This document shows positions 23,309-35,240 of a DNA stretch of 64,000 nt, piece by piece. The notes under the pieces are model-generated. The model did not search any database. It was not told the DNA's origin and was given only the letters and a program-made list of their open reading frames with translations. A program made the position numbers and the translations under genes. Numbering within the stretch: position 1 is the stretch's first letter; each line of letters opens with the position of its first letter. This DNA comes from Erythroxylum novogranatense (taxonomy: Eukaryota; Streptophyta; Magnoliopsida; Malpighiales; Erythroxylaceae), in the NCBI GenBank assembly GCA_029891385.1, contig CM057225.1:10722060-10786059 (forward strand), given 5' to 3'.

Positions 23309-26300
23309 CTTTTGTTGGGACCCGATCCCGAAACCGGATCCCAATCGAAAAACGGAAATGAATACGAAAAACGAAGTGCAGAAGCAAAGCGAAATCGAAT
23401 ACGAATACGAACCAATATGAATCGAATCAAAGAAAAGAAACGAAACATAAAGCGAAATCGAATCGGATGCGAATCGAATCGCAAATCGGAAGCGAATGCA
23501 TAAAAAAAACGATCGAATCCATCAAACTAAAATAAATTTCGACATTCGTTGAAAACACCCAGCATAGGAAACTTATCGCGTTGGAAACCTTAAGACAATT
23601 CTCAAAACCCGTATAATTTTTTTTCTTTCTTTCTTTCTTATTCATTCCTTTCATCATTCCCATACAAAGCACTTCAATTCCTCATTTAGACAAATCCATC
23701 CTCAACCAATATCTCAATCTATTTGATCCTATTTAAATCATGACCGCCAATTACACAAAATCTTGCTAATCCTTTCTTTTGTCAATAGACACTTAATACA
23801 CATACCTATATATCCGAAATTCATACACCATAAACGCTTTAATAATTCTCAATCCAATCATTCATGAATTACACCGTTACCAAAATCACATACACCATAC
23901 CCAATTTCATACACGAATACATTTATCCAAATTTATCTAAAGCCATATATATATCAACACTAAAATCCAAATTACTCAAAATCTAACTTATACAAATTAC
24001 GAAAACATGCAAGAAGTCGATCTGACATCTCGACCGTCTTTCATCCGATCTCCGCTTCAAATACGGAGATGGGGATGAAAGGGGTGAGCTTATAGCTCGT
24101 GGGTAACAGTTTATAACAAATAAATAAGCAAAACCTTAAAAAAATGCCTTTCTTTTCTTTTCTTGCAGAAACCTTGTTTGAAACCCATAATGCACGTTTT
24201 CAAAATTTCTTTTCTCGTAGTGGTCGAAATCACAATTTCCAAAACATGAATGCATCAATCATAACACTTCACAATGCAAATGCACACATAACGGCTCGAG
24301 AGTTCCATAAACACGATAAAAAACTGAAGTTTTACCGTAAACACGACGAGTCTATTTTTCGGATCTCATAAGCCTCTAACGGGCAGCCGGGAGAAGGCTT
24401 AAGGGTCATCGTGCACGAGACTAAAGAAACAGGTTCTCTCTTGCCCACACAAAAGCACATATCATGCTCAACTCAATTTATCGAATGATCTTTTTCGAAT
24501 ATACGAAATGCCATGAAATCTTTCGAGGCATAACACAAAGGTATTTTGCAATTCATCAAAAGTTCATGTATTGAATCAATAATGATTTTTCAAATCATTC
24601 ATACAATGATGCAACATTTATGATGCAATTGAAATCAGAAAATCTCTTTGTTTAAGGAAAGCAATAGTGGCTTATAAATCTAAACAGGTACCCACCTCGA
24701 TTTCCTGCCTAGAAACTTGTCCTTAACTTTAATTTGACCATTACATCTTTCTTCCTTCCAATAGAAAAATTTCCTACACCAATTTCCCACAAATTCAATC
24801 TCATAAATAACATAATCCTCAAATTGAACTTAGAAAACACTAATTCCACACATAATCAAGTCATCTAAATCACCAATTTTCAAAAACCCCAATTCATAAA
24901 ATTGGGCATAACCCTAATTAATTTCCATCCAAAATTAAACCCATAGTACTTAGCAATCATCAAAATTGACTTCATACTCCACAAACCCATACCATTTTCC
25001 ATGATTCTAAACTAACAATCTTCCAGAGAAACTCAAATCTTAAAAATTGCTCTTACCTAATTTCTCCTCCATTTTCAGATTTTCTTGGTTCAAGATGAAG
25101 CTCTCTTCATCCTCCACCTTTTCCTCTCTTGGGATGACATCAAAACCTCTCTTCAAGTGGTAGAAAAATCGAGCCCTAGCTTTCTCCCCTTTTCTCTACC
25201 AAGCTTGCTCTCCCTCTCTCTCTCTCTTATTCTCTTATTATTTCTTTCCTTTGATTATAAGTTTGGGTTTCTCCTTCAAACAATGACAGCCCTCTTGCTT
25301 TTATAGTGCCATGTCATTTAATGAATGAGGAATGACCCATATGCCCCTCCATTTAAGCCTATAAACTTACCCCTTTAAGTAAACTTCCAAATTGCCCCTT
25401 CCTTGGTCTTTAAAACTGACATCTTGTCTGATTATTTTGATCAAGTAAATGAAGCCATTTGATAAGAATTTCTTTTGGAAAATGTCCCTCTATGTCTTAC
25501 GAATCCATCGCTTCACTAATCGAATTGATCGGAGCTCTATAGCTCAAAATATCTTCAAAATACTGAAATCTGTTCGGCCATTACAAAACCGATACTAAAC
25601 ACTACACGTAACTTCACTCCAGATGTTGAACATCTTAGAGGCTAAATTGTCGATTGGATCCTTCATATAACTTGTAGATCTATGTCTCTAGTTTTATTTG
25701 AAATAGAGATCACCTCATTTCAACCTCTACTGATTCAGAAAATATCAAAATACTGCAATATGTTCAGTGGAAAACACCAGCTCAAATCCTCTAAGAACAC
25801 ACTCACTGCACCCGTCCCACCTTTTCCACTTAATCTTTCTCACTTCATTTCAGATAGCTTAGATTTGGTGGAGATGAAGAGAAAGGTCTTATGAATCCAA
25901 TGGTTCAAGAATCAAGTCATTCGGAGGTCTAGAGAAGAAGTTATCATCAAAAAAGCAACCATGTTTATGACCTCAATTGTACTGAACCTGTTTCGGGGAA
26001 ACAGCTATAACTTTCTGTAGAAATGTCTGATTGAGGTGTTATTTGAATGGTTCGAAAGAGGACATGAAGAGCTACAACTTTCATGAAGGTCTCAAAGGCC
26101 AAATCTTTCATCTGTGGGGTCAAAAACAAAAGCAGACGATGATGACGTCATTTTAAGACTGATGATGACATCATCAGACGATACAGATTGGGAAAATTGC
26201 TATAACTTTTCCTATGGATATCGAATTAAGGGTTTCTTTATATTGATGGAAAGATAATTTCAAGAGCTAAAACTCTTATGCAAACCTCAAAGGCCAATTC

Positions 26301-27668
26301 CAACGTTTTAAGGGTAGAAAATGGATCAGAAGGTAACAATATATAGTAACTGAGACAGTCAAACTGAGACGTAAAAAGTCAAACTGAGACGATGAGCGAA
26401 TCGAGACGATGAACAGTACTTCATCTCATTTCTATGAATAATAATCGAGGCGATGAACGAGAATCGAGACGGTCAAACCGAGACGCAAAAAGTCAAACCG
26501 AGACGATGAGCGAATGGAGGCAGTCAACCGAGACGTAAAAGTCAAACCGAGACGATGAGCGATTGCCGTCTCATTTCTATGAACAGAATCGAGACGGTCA
26601 AACCGAGACAAAAAGTCAAACCGAGACGATGAACAATTGCCGTCTCATTTTTTCTCCGTAACGCCTCAACTTATAAGACGATAACTTTTGACTCGAACTC
26701 CAAATTTGACATACTCGGTGTCTATAGAAAGGTAAAAGAACCTCTACAACTTTCATGAAGGCCTTAAAATCAGATCGACCTCTAAATTGGTCAAAACTCC
26801 ACACAAAGTGACTGGTCGATCACTTCACACTAAACAAGATCGAACTTCTAAAATCATAACTTTCTATTCCCTTGTCCAATATTTTCGTGCTTTATATCAA
26901 TGGAAAGATAAAAACAAACTCTACAACTCTCAAGAAGGCTACTTGATCCCATTCCATACACATCAGTCCCGAATTTGCATCGATCACAGCATACACAAAA
27001 CTTCCCTATGAACAAATCAATTAAAAAATTTGCAGCATCTGCACTCAACTTCAATAACTCACATCTCCCAACCTCCACATCCAAAAATAGCACATTATAC
27101 ATCATTGGGAAACTATGGAGGTCCTCTATAACATTTAAGAATGCCATTTGATCCAATGCAAACCACAACAGTCCAGAAATTGCCTCAAAACACAACATAT
27201 ACTATCCTACACTTAGAGCATTTTCCAAAATCAAAGCAAAATACACTTAACTTTCAAAGATCATAACTTTCAATCCCGATATCGAAAAATAGCATACTTT
27301 ATGGCTACGAAAAGCTCTCAACATAAGCTACAATTTTTGTTAAGATCATTTTCTCAAAATGTGCCTAAATCAAAAATTCAACTCTCAAGTCAAACTTTCT
27401 ATCTTCAAAAATCAACTTTCTTAATTTCTTCAAAATATAACACTTTCACTAATTATTTCTTGATTTCAACCTCCATTTCAATCATCTCATCCACTTAAAC
27501 TTTCATAACCAAAACTAATCTTCAAAGTCATCAAAACCAATAAATTCCTTTTTCTCATTAATTTCCTCAAGGCACAAAAATATCTATAACAAAATTCATA
27601 TCCGAAAACACTCATTGAATTCATTTAATATTTCTAATTTTCACCGAAAGTTCGGGGTCCAACACTTT
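23309..27668 (-). mobile_element. Solo LTR of 4.35 kb, Tekay-like family A
   Basis: It runs from TGTTGGGACCCGATCCCG (23313) to TTCGGGGTCCAACA (27664). CTTT flanks both ends (23309-23312, 27665-27668; a fifth T can be shared with the LTR). It is inserted in the older LTR at 23057-33729. Blocks match the LTR of the Gypsy element at 1-9148: GGCTCGAGAGTTCC through a TTCTCTCTTGCCCA segment (24293-24445 against 7975-8130), and the CTATAGCTCAAGATAT region. The minus orientation is inferred from that similarity. It contains a GAGACG array (26340-26655) and CGAA-rich low complexity near the left end. Frames such as 25085-25306 look accidental. Confidence 0.87.
26340..26655. repeat. GAGACG/CGTCTC tandem array in solo LTR A
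   Basis: There are at least a dozen GAGACG or near-GAGACG words (GAGGCG, GAGACA) in a higher-order unit: GAGACGGTCAAACCGAGACG, then AAAAAGTCAAACCGAGACGA, ATGAGCGA, and an inverted CGTCTCAT. The larger unit recurs about three times at roughly 100-120 bp. GAGACG...CGTCTC pairs can fold into 6-bp hairpins with about 12-nt loops. Confidence 0.82.
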
Positions 27669-28099
27669 TCTTCTATCTATTGGCCTTGGTCTCTGTAGTT
27701 GTTCCTTTTACCTTAATCCTATGATTTGGAACTACACTAATTAACAATCGTGCTAGGTTTGAAAGCTTAGTGGGAAATACTTAGTTTGGATAACCACTCA
27801 GAGCAGTCATCCGCCAAGCACATACATTCATGAACATCGCATAAATAGAAATAACGATGACATACTTAATTAAATAAATAATGCAAACATGCTTCAATAT
27901 TTTTTCATATACTATAAATTCACCTTCAAAACTCAAACATTGATATTCAACACTCAATGATACAAATTATCAATACAAATACAAATGTTCATTCATATAC
28001 TAATTATTTATGTTGTCATACTGTATTTCTTATTTATATCTTTTTATTTTACTTTTTGTGTTAAGCCCACACATTTTCTATGGGTGTGGATAACTGGTG

Positions 28100-28194
28100 C
28101 TGTAAATATTCGAAGATATAAAACTGTAGATACCTGAAGGTATCGGACTGTGGATACCCGAAGGTATCAAACTGTGGACACTGATGGTGTCAAA
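28100..28194. repeat. Four tandem 24-bp units, each a small hairpin
   Basis: The units are at 28100-28123, 28124-28147, 28148-28171 and 28172-28194. Each starts CTGTRG/A and contains an inverted repeat, for example GATACC-TGAA-GGTATC in unit 2 and GACAC...GTGTC in unit 4. Bases differ between units but pairing is kept at two positions. The array lies within the oldest solo LTR. Confidence 0.85.
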
Positions 28195-30542
28195 CTGTAG
28201 CATCTGTACTATAACCCTATAGTCATTCCAATCTATCCACAACTAAAACAATAGAGCAGACACTATAACGTTTCGTTTAACCATTTGCAAATTTCACAAG
28301 TCATATATTAACAAATCATATGATATACATTTTAATTTATAAAATTTATATTTGTGTTCATACATGCAATTCATGGCTTACCACCATTATAAGGGTATCA
28401 AAATCACACTTGATAATCATACTATACACATATGAGCAATATGTACGCAAACAAATCATTTATGTATATGTAAGTTTTTTTTAATGTATTATGCTTAATA
28501 TTAACTTACAATGTTCGGTCTCCTAATTCATATGTGGTAAGTCCTATTTCATTTATTTCTAGGTGTTTTAAGAGTTTCATACACATTCATAAAGGTTCGG
28601 ATAAGATACGGTAAAAAAATCAGAAACGAAAACAATGTCATGATCATGAGAGACACTCTCTCTATTCATACCACTACTTGTTCCTTAATATGCATATAAA
28701 AAAAGTCAGAAATGGGTTTAAAGATCTTCTATACATTTTTACCTATATGTCTATATTTTCTATAGCACCAACAATCAAAACATTTGGACTTCTATATCAC
28801 GAGATATAGGCAAAATATCACAACTGCTCCATGACAGGGGCAGCATCAGGTCATCATTTTTTATCTCAATTTTCAAGGTCATCGAGTTAGAATTAAGTTA
28901 AAGTCTCTTCTAAAGATTTCTATTTCTATATCTTAGGTTTCATATGAATCACACAATTTAGAGGTTTTATGTTGAATTATGACTCAAATAATGTGACTGA
29001 CTCAACCCTAGACAGAATTCCACTACACAATACTCTCTGGTTATATTCAACCAATTCTATACAAGATAACACCAAAATAATACCAAATCAACATCCCAGC
29101 AACCATTCCACATCCAAATGAATCTTTATATCCATTCAATCATACACAAAAATAGAAATCAACCAAGTGAAGTCCCAAACCCGAAAATTGACAAATTAAG
29201 TCTTCTATTGCCTTTCTTTTCCTTCCTCTTTGGCTTTGCTTGACTCACCAACTAAAAACAGCAAAAATATACCTCTCAATCCAATTTCCAACCTTATAAT
29301 TTCATTCCTTCATAATAAAAGGAAGAAGAGATAAAGATGAAGAGAAAATCCCTAACTTTTACCTTGATTTCTACCTAAGATTGGCTTAATTTCTTACATG
29401 AAAAATGATGGGATGAAGAAGGTGAAATGGAGAGGAGAAAAATCTGAACTTAGAACCCCCAAAATGTTGTTCATCTGCCCTCTTCACATCCCTATTCTAG
29501 AACCTTCAAGACTCACACATATGTTTAATTCCTATTGGACACACATGCTTTATTATTATTGGTCACACATGCCTTAATCCAATTGGTCCATGTGTTAACT
29601 TTAGAAAAATTGCATATTGGTCCATCTTCCTTTACTTTCCATACTAGCCTACAATCTTATAAATTAATTTCATTCCCCTATGTATTAAATTTCTTGCAAT
29701 TTGGTTAATTATTATGGGAATGATACCCAAAAAACTACAGGTTGTTTGAAAATAGGGATAACAGCCATAACTCAACTTCAAGTCAGAATTCAAAAACCTT
29801 GGAGGCATAATAAAATTTTAGTTCCTTCATGAAAGTTTTAGATCTATATCTCTATATTAATTTACAATTGGAATTATGTAACACCCCACACCCGCAGGAT
29901 CCTCAACTATACCAGTTTATTTACTTCACTTTTAAATGCATTTAATCGATCTTCGATACTCATAGTCACTTTCCAATTGTCACATCACACGCATTCTCGA
30001 TTTCACTACACAGTCAGATACTCCCTTTTTCACTGATATTCGAGCTTAAAGTTCTAGTCACAAATTGCTCCAATCACAACAGTTTATTTACCGCTTAGAA
30101 TCATGCTAAGCATGCACTAACACTTACACAGTCACTAGCACATATATTATCACTTCACTTGCTGGTCACTATCAAAACACTTATTCGTAATATTATACAC
30201 TGATTCACAATCACAAGTATGCACATTCGCAACACATTCAGTACAATCACTCACAATCATAAATCATTATTCATAAATTCTCGTCATGGTAATCAATCCC
30301 AGTTATAACTCCTTTCTATCATGGAATGTATTTTCATCACCATGTACACTTGAACTCTTGCCATTTCTATCATATTTCTCCTTTCATTTTCCTCACTGTT
30401 TAACCGCTAAACGATCGATACATGCTCATACATGTGACTCATATGCTAGACCGGGATCGGTTGTCACCATCTCATTGTGACATGACTTAGATGCACGCAC
30501 TTGACACATTTTTCAGAACGCCCATGTAAGATTGTACTTCTG

Positions 30543-30554
30543 GGCTCTGATACC
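30543..30554 (-). other. Primer-binding site (perfect initiator-Met type)
   Basis: The minus strand reads TGGTATCAGAGC, four bases from the LTR start at 30559. It fixes the orientation of the rearranged element as minus. Confidence 0.88.
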
Positions 30555-30558
30555 ACAA

Positions 30559-33514
30559 ATGTAACACCCCACACCAGTAGGATCTGAACCCGACATCCAC
30601 AGTGATATCCGGGTTCGTGCCCCGCGAGAATGGCGTGCTAACCACCCGATCAGAAATCAGTACATTACTTTTAAATAACAAATGCGCGGAAGTCTATCCA
30701 ATTGGGTACAAACATTTTCAATAGCCACTGAGATCAATCTTACGAATACAAATAACCATTTTAGTACAAAAGTCAAGACATGCAATGCAGACGCGAACTG
30801 ATCCCGACTTCTGGCCTTCACTTGAATCCTGCGAACATACTCCCGTTTTGCTAACGGGGTACTCTTCGATTCCTAAAAAATAAGTTGCAATGTTGGGTGA
30901 GTTTGCGAACTCAGTGAGAAACTATCGTCGATGGTTCACTCAAATCATGCATTACGCCAATTCATGCATAACACGACCTGATAATATTAATTAACAAGAT
31001 TATATAACAATTTACGATGGTCTATAAACGATTTCTGACGATATCGATGTCGATAATAATAATACGAGAAGCGTAGAACAATTTACGTAACGGTACGATA
31101 GTCTATATCGAGACACGATCGGTAACAATATTACAAGAACATAATGCGATTCACATGATCACATCACAATTCTGAAGAAATCATGGCATCACTCAGTTCA
31201 GTAATCATCACACAATTTGGCAATTCAATCGGTCATGTATATGATGCATATGAGACTCTTTCCAGTTATTCAGTATTGTGCCCAAGTGTTGATCGGTGTT
31301 CGATGGGGGCGCGTCGAGATTTCTCCCTGCTAAGCCCTGACAAGACGATGCGATGTTCGAGCTCTAGGCTCTTTTCAAATGAGATTAGCAACTTGGGTCA
31401 CGGTCCTTTATCTGATCATGCATTTATGCATGCAATGCGGTGTTCAATAAATTCAGTATTCAGTAGCTCAGTATATGGCTATAAAAGCCCGGTAGTGTAT
31501 TTCTCAAGAATATACGAAATTCAGATTCATGATTCAAGAATTTACTGATGTATAGCTATAAAGCCCAAAGGTAAAGACTCGATGATTCAATAATTCGATC
31601 CAATACAAGAAACACATACAATGCGATCGTATTCTTTCCAAAGAGTCATGCGATCATACAAAGGCAATTCACATTGTTCGATTCTATACTGAAGAGCATG
31701 CAACTCGATCATATACATTTCAAGAATAATACAAGGCAATCCAATCGCATATAATTCAAGAATCATGTACTTCACGTTATCAAGTAATTTCTGAGTGAAC
31801 ATTTAGACACTCAAGAATTTGAGAAACCAACTAGGTTACTCACTGTAATTTCGAAGCTCGCTCGAAGTCCCAAAGAATGCCCGTGGAACGACGATCTAAC
31901 GGTGCCTTTATAACGAAGCGAAGATATCCATTACAAAATCGCTCAATTAAACGAGACAAGAATACATATGTCTCTATGAAATTATGTCCAATGCATGATC
32001 ACGATTTAGGTGCTAAAACCCCATTTCGATATCCTATGATCGATCTCAACTCTTCACTCAATTGGATCAACACCGATTTAGTTCAATCCTCGATTCAGTT
32101 CAATTTTCTCAATTCATACTTCCTATAACAATTTCCTATCTATTGGTCAAATTATACGTTGAAAACTCAATTAGAACTCCAATTGTCTCAATTCAATATT
32201 TTAGTCACACTATTAACCATAATTGACCTTAATCTCTACGAATCAGTACCATCATAATTAAATTCTAATTCTCATAATTATTCTCAATCGTAGACCTCTT
32301 TCCCTAGTTCACAACGAATCTGGAATCACTTCAATTGGAGGTCTATACCAAAAGTTATGCCCAATAAACTAAATTAAATCCAATGGAACAGTCCGTTCGC
32401 ATGACCTTGAGGCCCTCGGCCATGCATAAAATGGTCCGCTCGTCGCGGCGTGAGCATTGCTCGCCGCGCCGCGAGGCGAGGATCACGTCGCGGGGTCAAG
32501 TGAATTGACTCTCACCGCAGCGCCACGCTTAGCTTCGCCGCGCGAAACGAACATAAATTAAATCGCGCGAGGTCAAGGCAAGCAGTCATGGCGTCATTTA
32601 AACTCGTCGTCTTCTCCGATCCATTTCCTCAATAAATCCACCATTAAATCACTCCAACCACTCAAATCTACACTAATAAAAGCCATAAATGTAGTAGGAA
32701 TCATCAATAACAACATTAAAACTCTTAAAACTTACCAAATCATAGATCAATTCGCAAACTCTCAAAATCCACCGTAAACCCTAGAAATCGTTTAACTCCT
32801 CCGATCTACCAATGTTAAAGCTTCCAGCCCTTAACAACCACTAAAACAAGTTAGGCTAACATCAAGGAAGAGAACCCATAAGAGAAAACTCAAGAAATCC
32901 TCACCAATGAGAGGATTCGAGAATGCCGTAGAGAAGGGGGAGAGGAGAAGCTCGTGCCTTAGCAAATTTTCCCCTAAAATTCAAATCTAGTATTTATAGA
33001 CCTAAGTCTCCGAATCAGTCCAAATTTCAGTCTCAAATTTTCAATGGCTCAACACATTTATTTCTTATCAGTATAACTCTAAATTTTTCCATTATCATCG
33101 GACTATTCTTTCAGTACTATACAGTCAATCGGTCAGTCAGTCCAAAATTTCCGGTCCGGGCATTTTCTCCCAAATTTCTCGGAAATTTCCTATAAGCCAC
33201 TATAAAATACCAGTCACTCATAAACTATTCTAAATCAGTCACTTGAACCCAATAACTTCAATTCCTCAATTAAACACGATTGATCATTCAATCGGTCCTC
33301 GTTCACTATCCAAATAATTCATCGGTCTCAATTTACAATTATATACCGAAATCATGAATGCATGTACCAATGAATAAATAAATATGCATATGCAGTAGAC
33401 CTGTTCCTCTATAATTAGAGGCCAGTAACATATTCAATCAGTAAATGCAGTGCAGTCAATCAGTCTAACCCATAATTACCAAAATGCCCTTGCTCGCAGT
33501 AACGTGATGTTACA
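30559..33514 (-). repeat. 5' LTR of the rearranged element (3.0 kb)
   Basis: It is bounded by TGTAACACCCC and GATGTTACA. The 121-codon frame at 31183-31548 and the others are without recognisable motifs. It contains a GC-rich island at 32390-32560 in otherwise AT-rich DNA, with CGCGGCG and CGCCGCG words that can pair. Confidence 0.82.
32390..32560. other. GC-rich, CpG-dense island within an LTR
   Basis: A run of CGCGGCG, CGCCGCG, CGCGAGG and CGTCGCGG words lies in sequence that is otherwise AT-rich. Several are mutually complementary and could form a stable stem on either strand. It stands out by composition from everything else in the window. Confidence 0.7.
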
Positions 33515-33734
33515 AATTATCCAATTTAAAGGTCTGCAGACCAAGATATGGCCAAATTACAAAGGTATGTTCATGTCGAAATGAATAAATTACCCATTTA
33601 CCTTAATCTTTTACAATAAGTACCATTATGGCTCTTACTATACTTGGATGCACTTAATTCATTATGTTTACTTGTTAATACACCCTAGACATGCTATAAT
33701 ACTTCCAAGGTATATGTTGGGGCGTTACAATTAC

Positions 33735-34640
33735 AGTTAGAATTCGTATCAAGGAACACAACAAAATAAAAGTGAAACCTAAAACAAAAACACTTGCACT
33801 TAAAAGTATTATGTTTAGATTACATCTATACAATTTAAAATATATATCAAATATAAGTGAAATAAAAAATTGGAAAAAAACATTGAAACTTTATTTAATG
33901 GCATATCCATTCAAATCGCACTAATACCAAATTTTATTTAGTACAAAATCCTTATTATTGAGAAAAGTCTCATCATCATTATCATCCAAATTGATTATAT
34001 CAAATGATGTGTCAATTACCTTTAGTCACTCTCTTCTATGAAACTCAAGTTTTCGAAACTCAATATGCTAAAAATTTGATTTAGTCAAGGAAATTTGGCT
34101 ATATATAAGACTACTTACTTTATTAGAGTCTTAGTAAATAAATTAAATTAAATTATTAAGAAATTACAAAAATTATATTCAACTTAATAATGATAATAAT
34201 ATACCTTTTGAAGTTTTAAGTTGTATCAAAAAATATCAAATTATTTAATCTTTTGTGTTTCAATCTATTTCTTTATTTGGAATGGGTGAATTCAAATATG
34301 CTTCAATTCCTTTCACACTCTAGTTCCACTCACATATTAACTCAAATTTTAATTCCAAACTTTTGTAATTTTGGAACATCATTTCTAAATTGGTCATATC
34401 AATTAACTTTAAGACAACAAAATAACCTTATAAATAAAATAAACGATGATTAGTTTTAAACAATTAACAAAAGCAAAAAAAATAATACCTAAATTATATT
34501 TGTCTCTTTGATGAATTGTAATAGGTAGTTCAAAATCATTGCACGCATTTTTATATGCCTTTGTTTATAAACTAAGGAGATGTTGTATCATCTCATATGA
34601 AACAATTGTTGTGATAGTTAATAGCATTCTCCTATTAATT
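33735..34640. other. AT-rich stretch, nothing recognised
   Basis: It lies between the LTR nest and the hAT remnant. It may include the decayed C-terminal part or end of the hAT element, but no motif supports that. The frame at 34253-34453 is not convincing. Confidence 0.5.
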
Positions 34641-34649
34641 TTAGTTTTC

Positions 34650-35201
34650 TTTGTAAAACCTAGTCTAAAATAGATACTAATATTAAAAAATGCCCTAGTA
34701 CCAAACAACATATAGTAAAATTGTCTTTCTTATCTTTTAATGATAACTGCAAGATAAAGTGTATACAAAGAAGACCTATTTTCATATTGGCCTTCAATGC
34801 TTCCATTGCCCTCTCTATGGTATCATAAAAATAATTCATTATTGTCCTTTCATCACTATTAACTGTATGAAGTATTCTCACCAAACAGTCATAAAGTTAG
34901 ATGACAAATTGATATTGAAACCAAAATTTATGATTTTCAAGTGTAATTATGAAAACCTTTATTATAGCATTGAACTTGGCATCTTGAGATGCAACTCATT
35001 TATCACTTGTAAGCATTCATCTCAGCTCCTTCTTCATTAGAACAAAACACTTAAGTGATAAGAAGTTAGTTGTAAATCTTGTAATGGTAGGACATCACAA
35101 ATTCTTACTACTAGTAAAACTCTTTCTCAACAAATTCGGAACTCATGCATGATTATAGATAAATTCGGTCACTTTTCTTGCTTTTTTCATAGTTTTATCA
35201 A

Positions 35202-35240
<39 letters not shown>

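Larger units (their letters stand above)
29872..33519 (-). mobile_element. Rearranged LTR element (target duplication AATTA): LTR end, PBS, full LTR
   Basis: It begins TGTAACACCCC at 29877, ends GATGTTACA at 33514, and is flanked by AATTA on both sides (29872-29876, 33515-33519). Inside, a perfect PBS (minus strand TGGTATCAGAGC, 30554-30543) sits four bases from a second TGTAACACCCC start at 30559. So 30559-33514 is a 2956-bp 5' LTR of a minus-oriented element. The 29877-30542 part has only about 25 bp of LTR-like start before diverging, so most of the 3' LTR and all of gag-pol are deleted. No protein motif is visible. Confidence 0.83.
23052..33734. mobile_element. Solo LTR (target duplication ATTAC), split by two later insertions
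   Basis: The outer ends are TGTAACACCCCC at 23057 and GGGGCGTTACA ending at 33729. ATTAC flanks both sides (23052-23056 and 33730-33734). The LTR survives in three pieces: 23057-23312, 27669-29876 and 33520-33729, about 2.7 kb in total. Joining the last two pieces gives a continuous stretch typical of these LTRs (a TAGATCTATATCTCTA region running into TCCAATTTAAAGGTCTGCAG). It carries a hairpin-forming 24-bp tandem array at 28100-28194. A CT-rich segment at 29200-29280 and the flanking AT-rich parts have no ORFs. Confidence 0.88.

Noticed and set aside
31183..31548. 121-codon ORF as a gene
   Set aside because: It lies wholly inside an LTR, has no domain, and is on the strand opposite to the element.
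29877..33729. One LTR element ending at GGGGCGTTACA (33729)
   Set aside because: The end at 33514 with AATTA on both sides fits better. The 33729 end pairs with the start at 23057 through ATTAC, and the joined sequence is then continuous.
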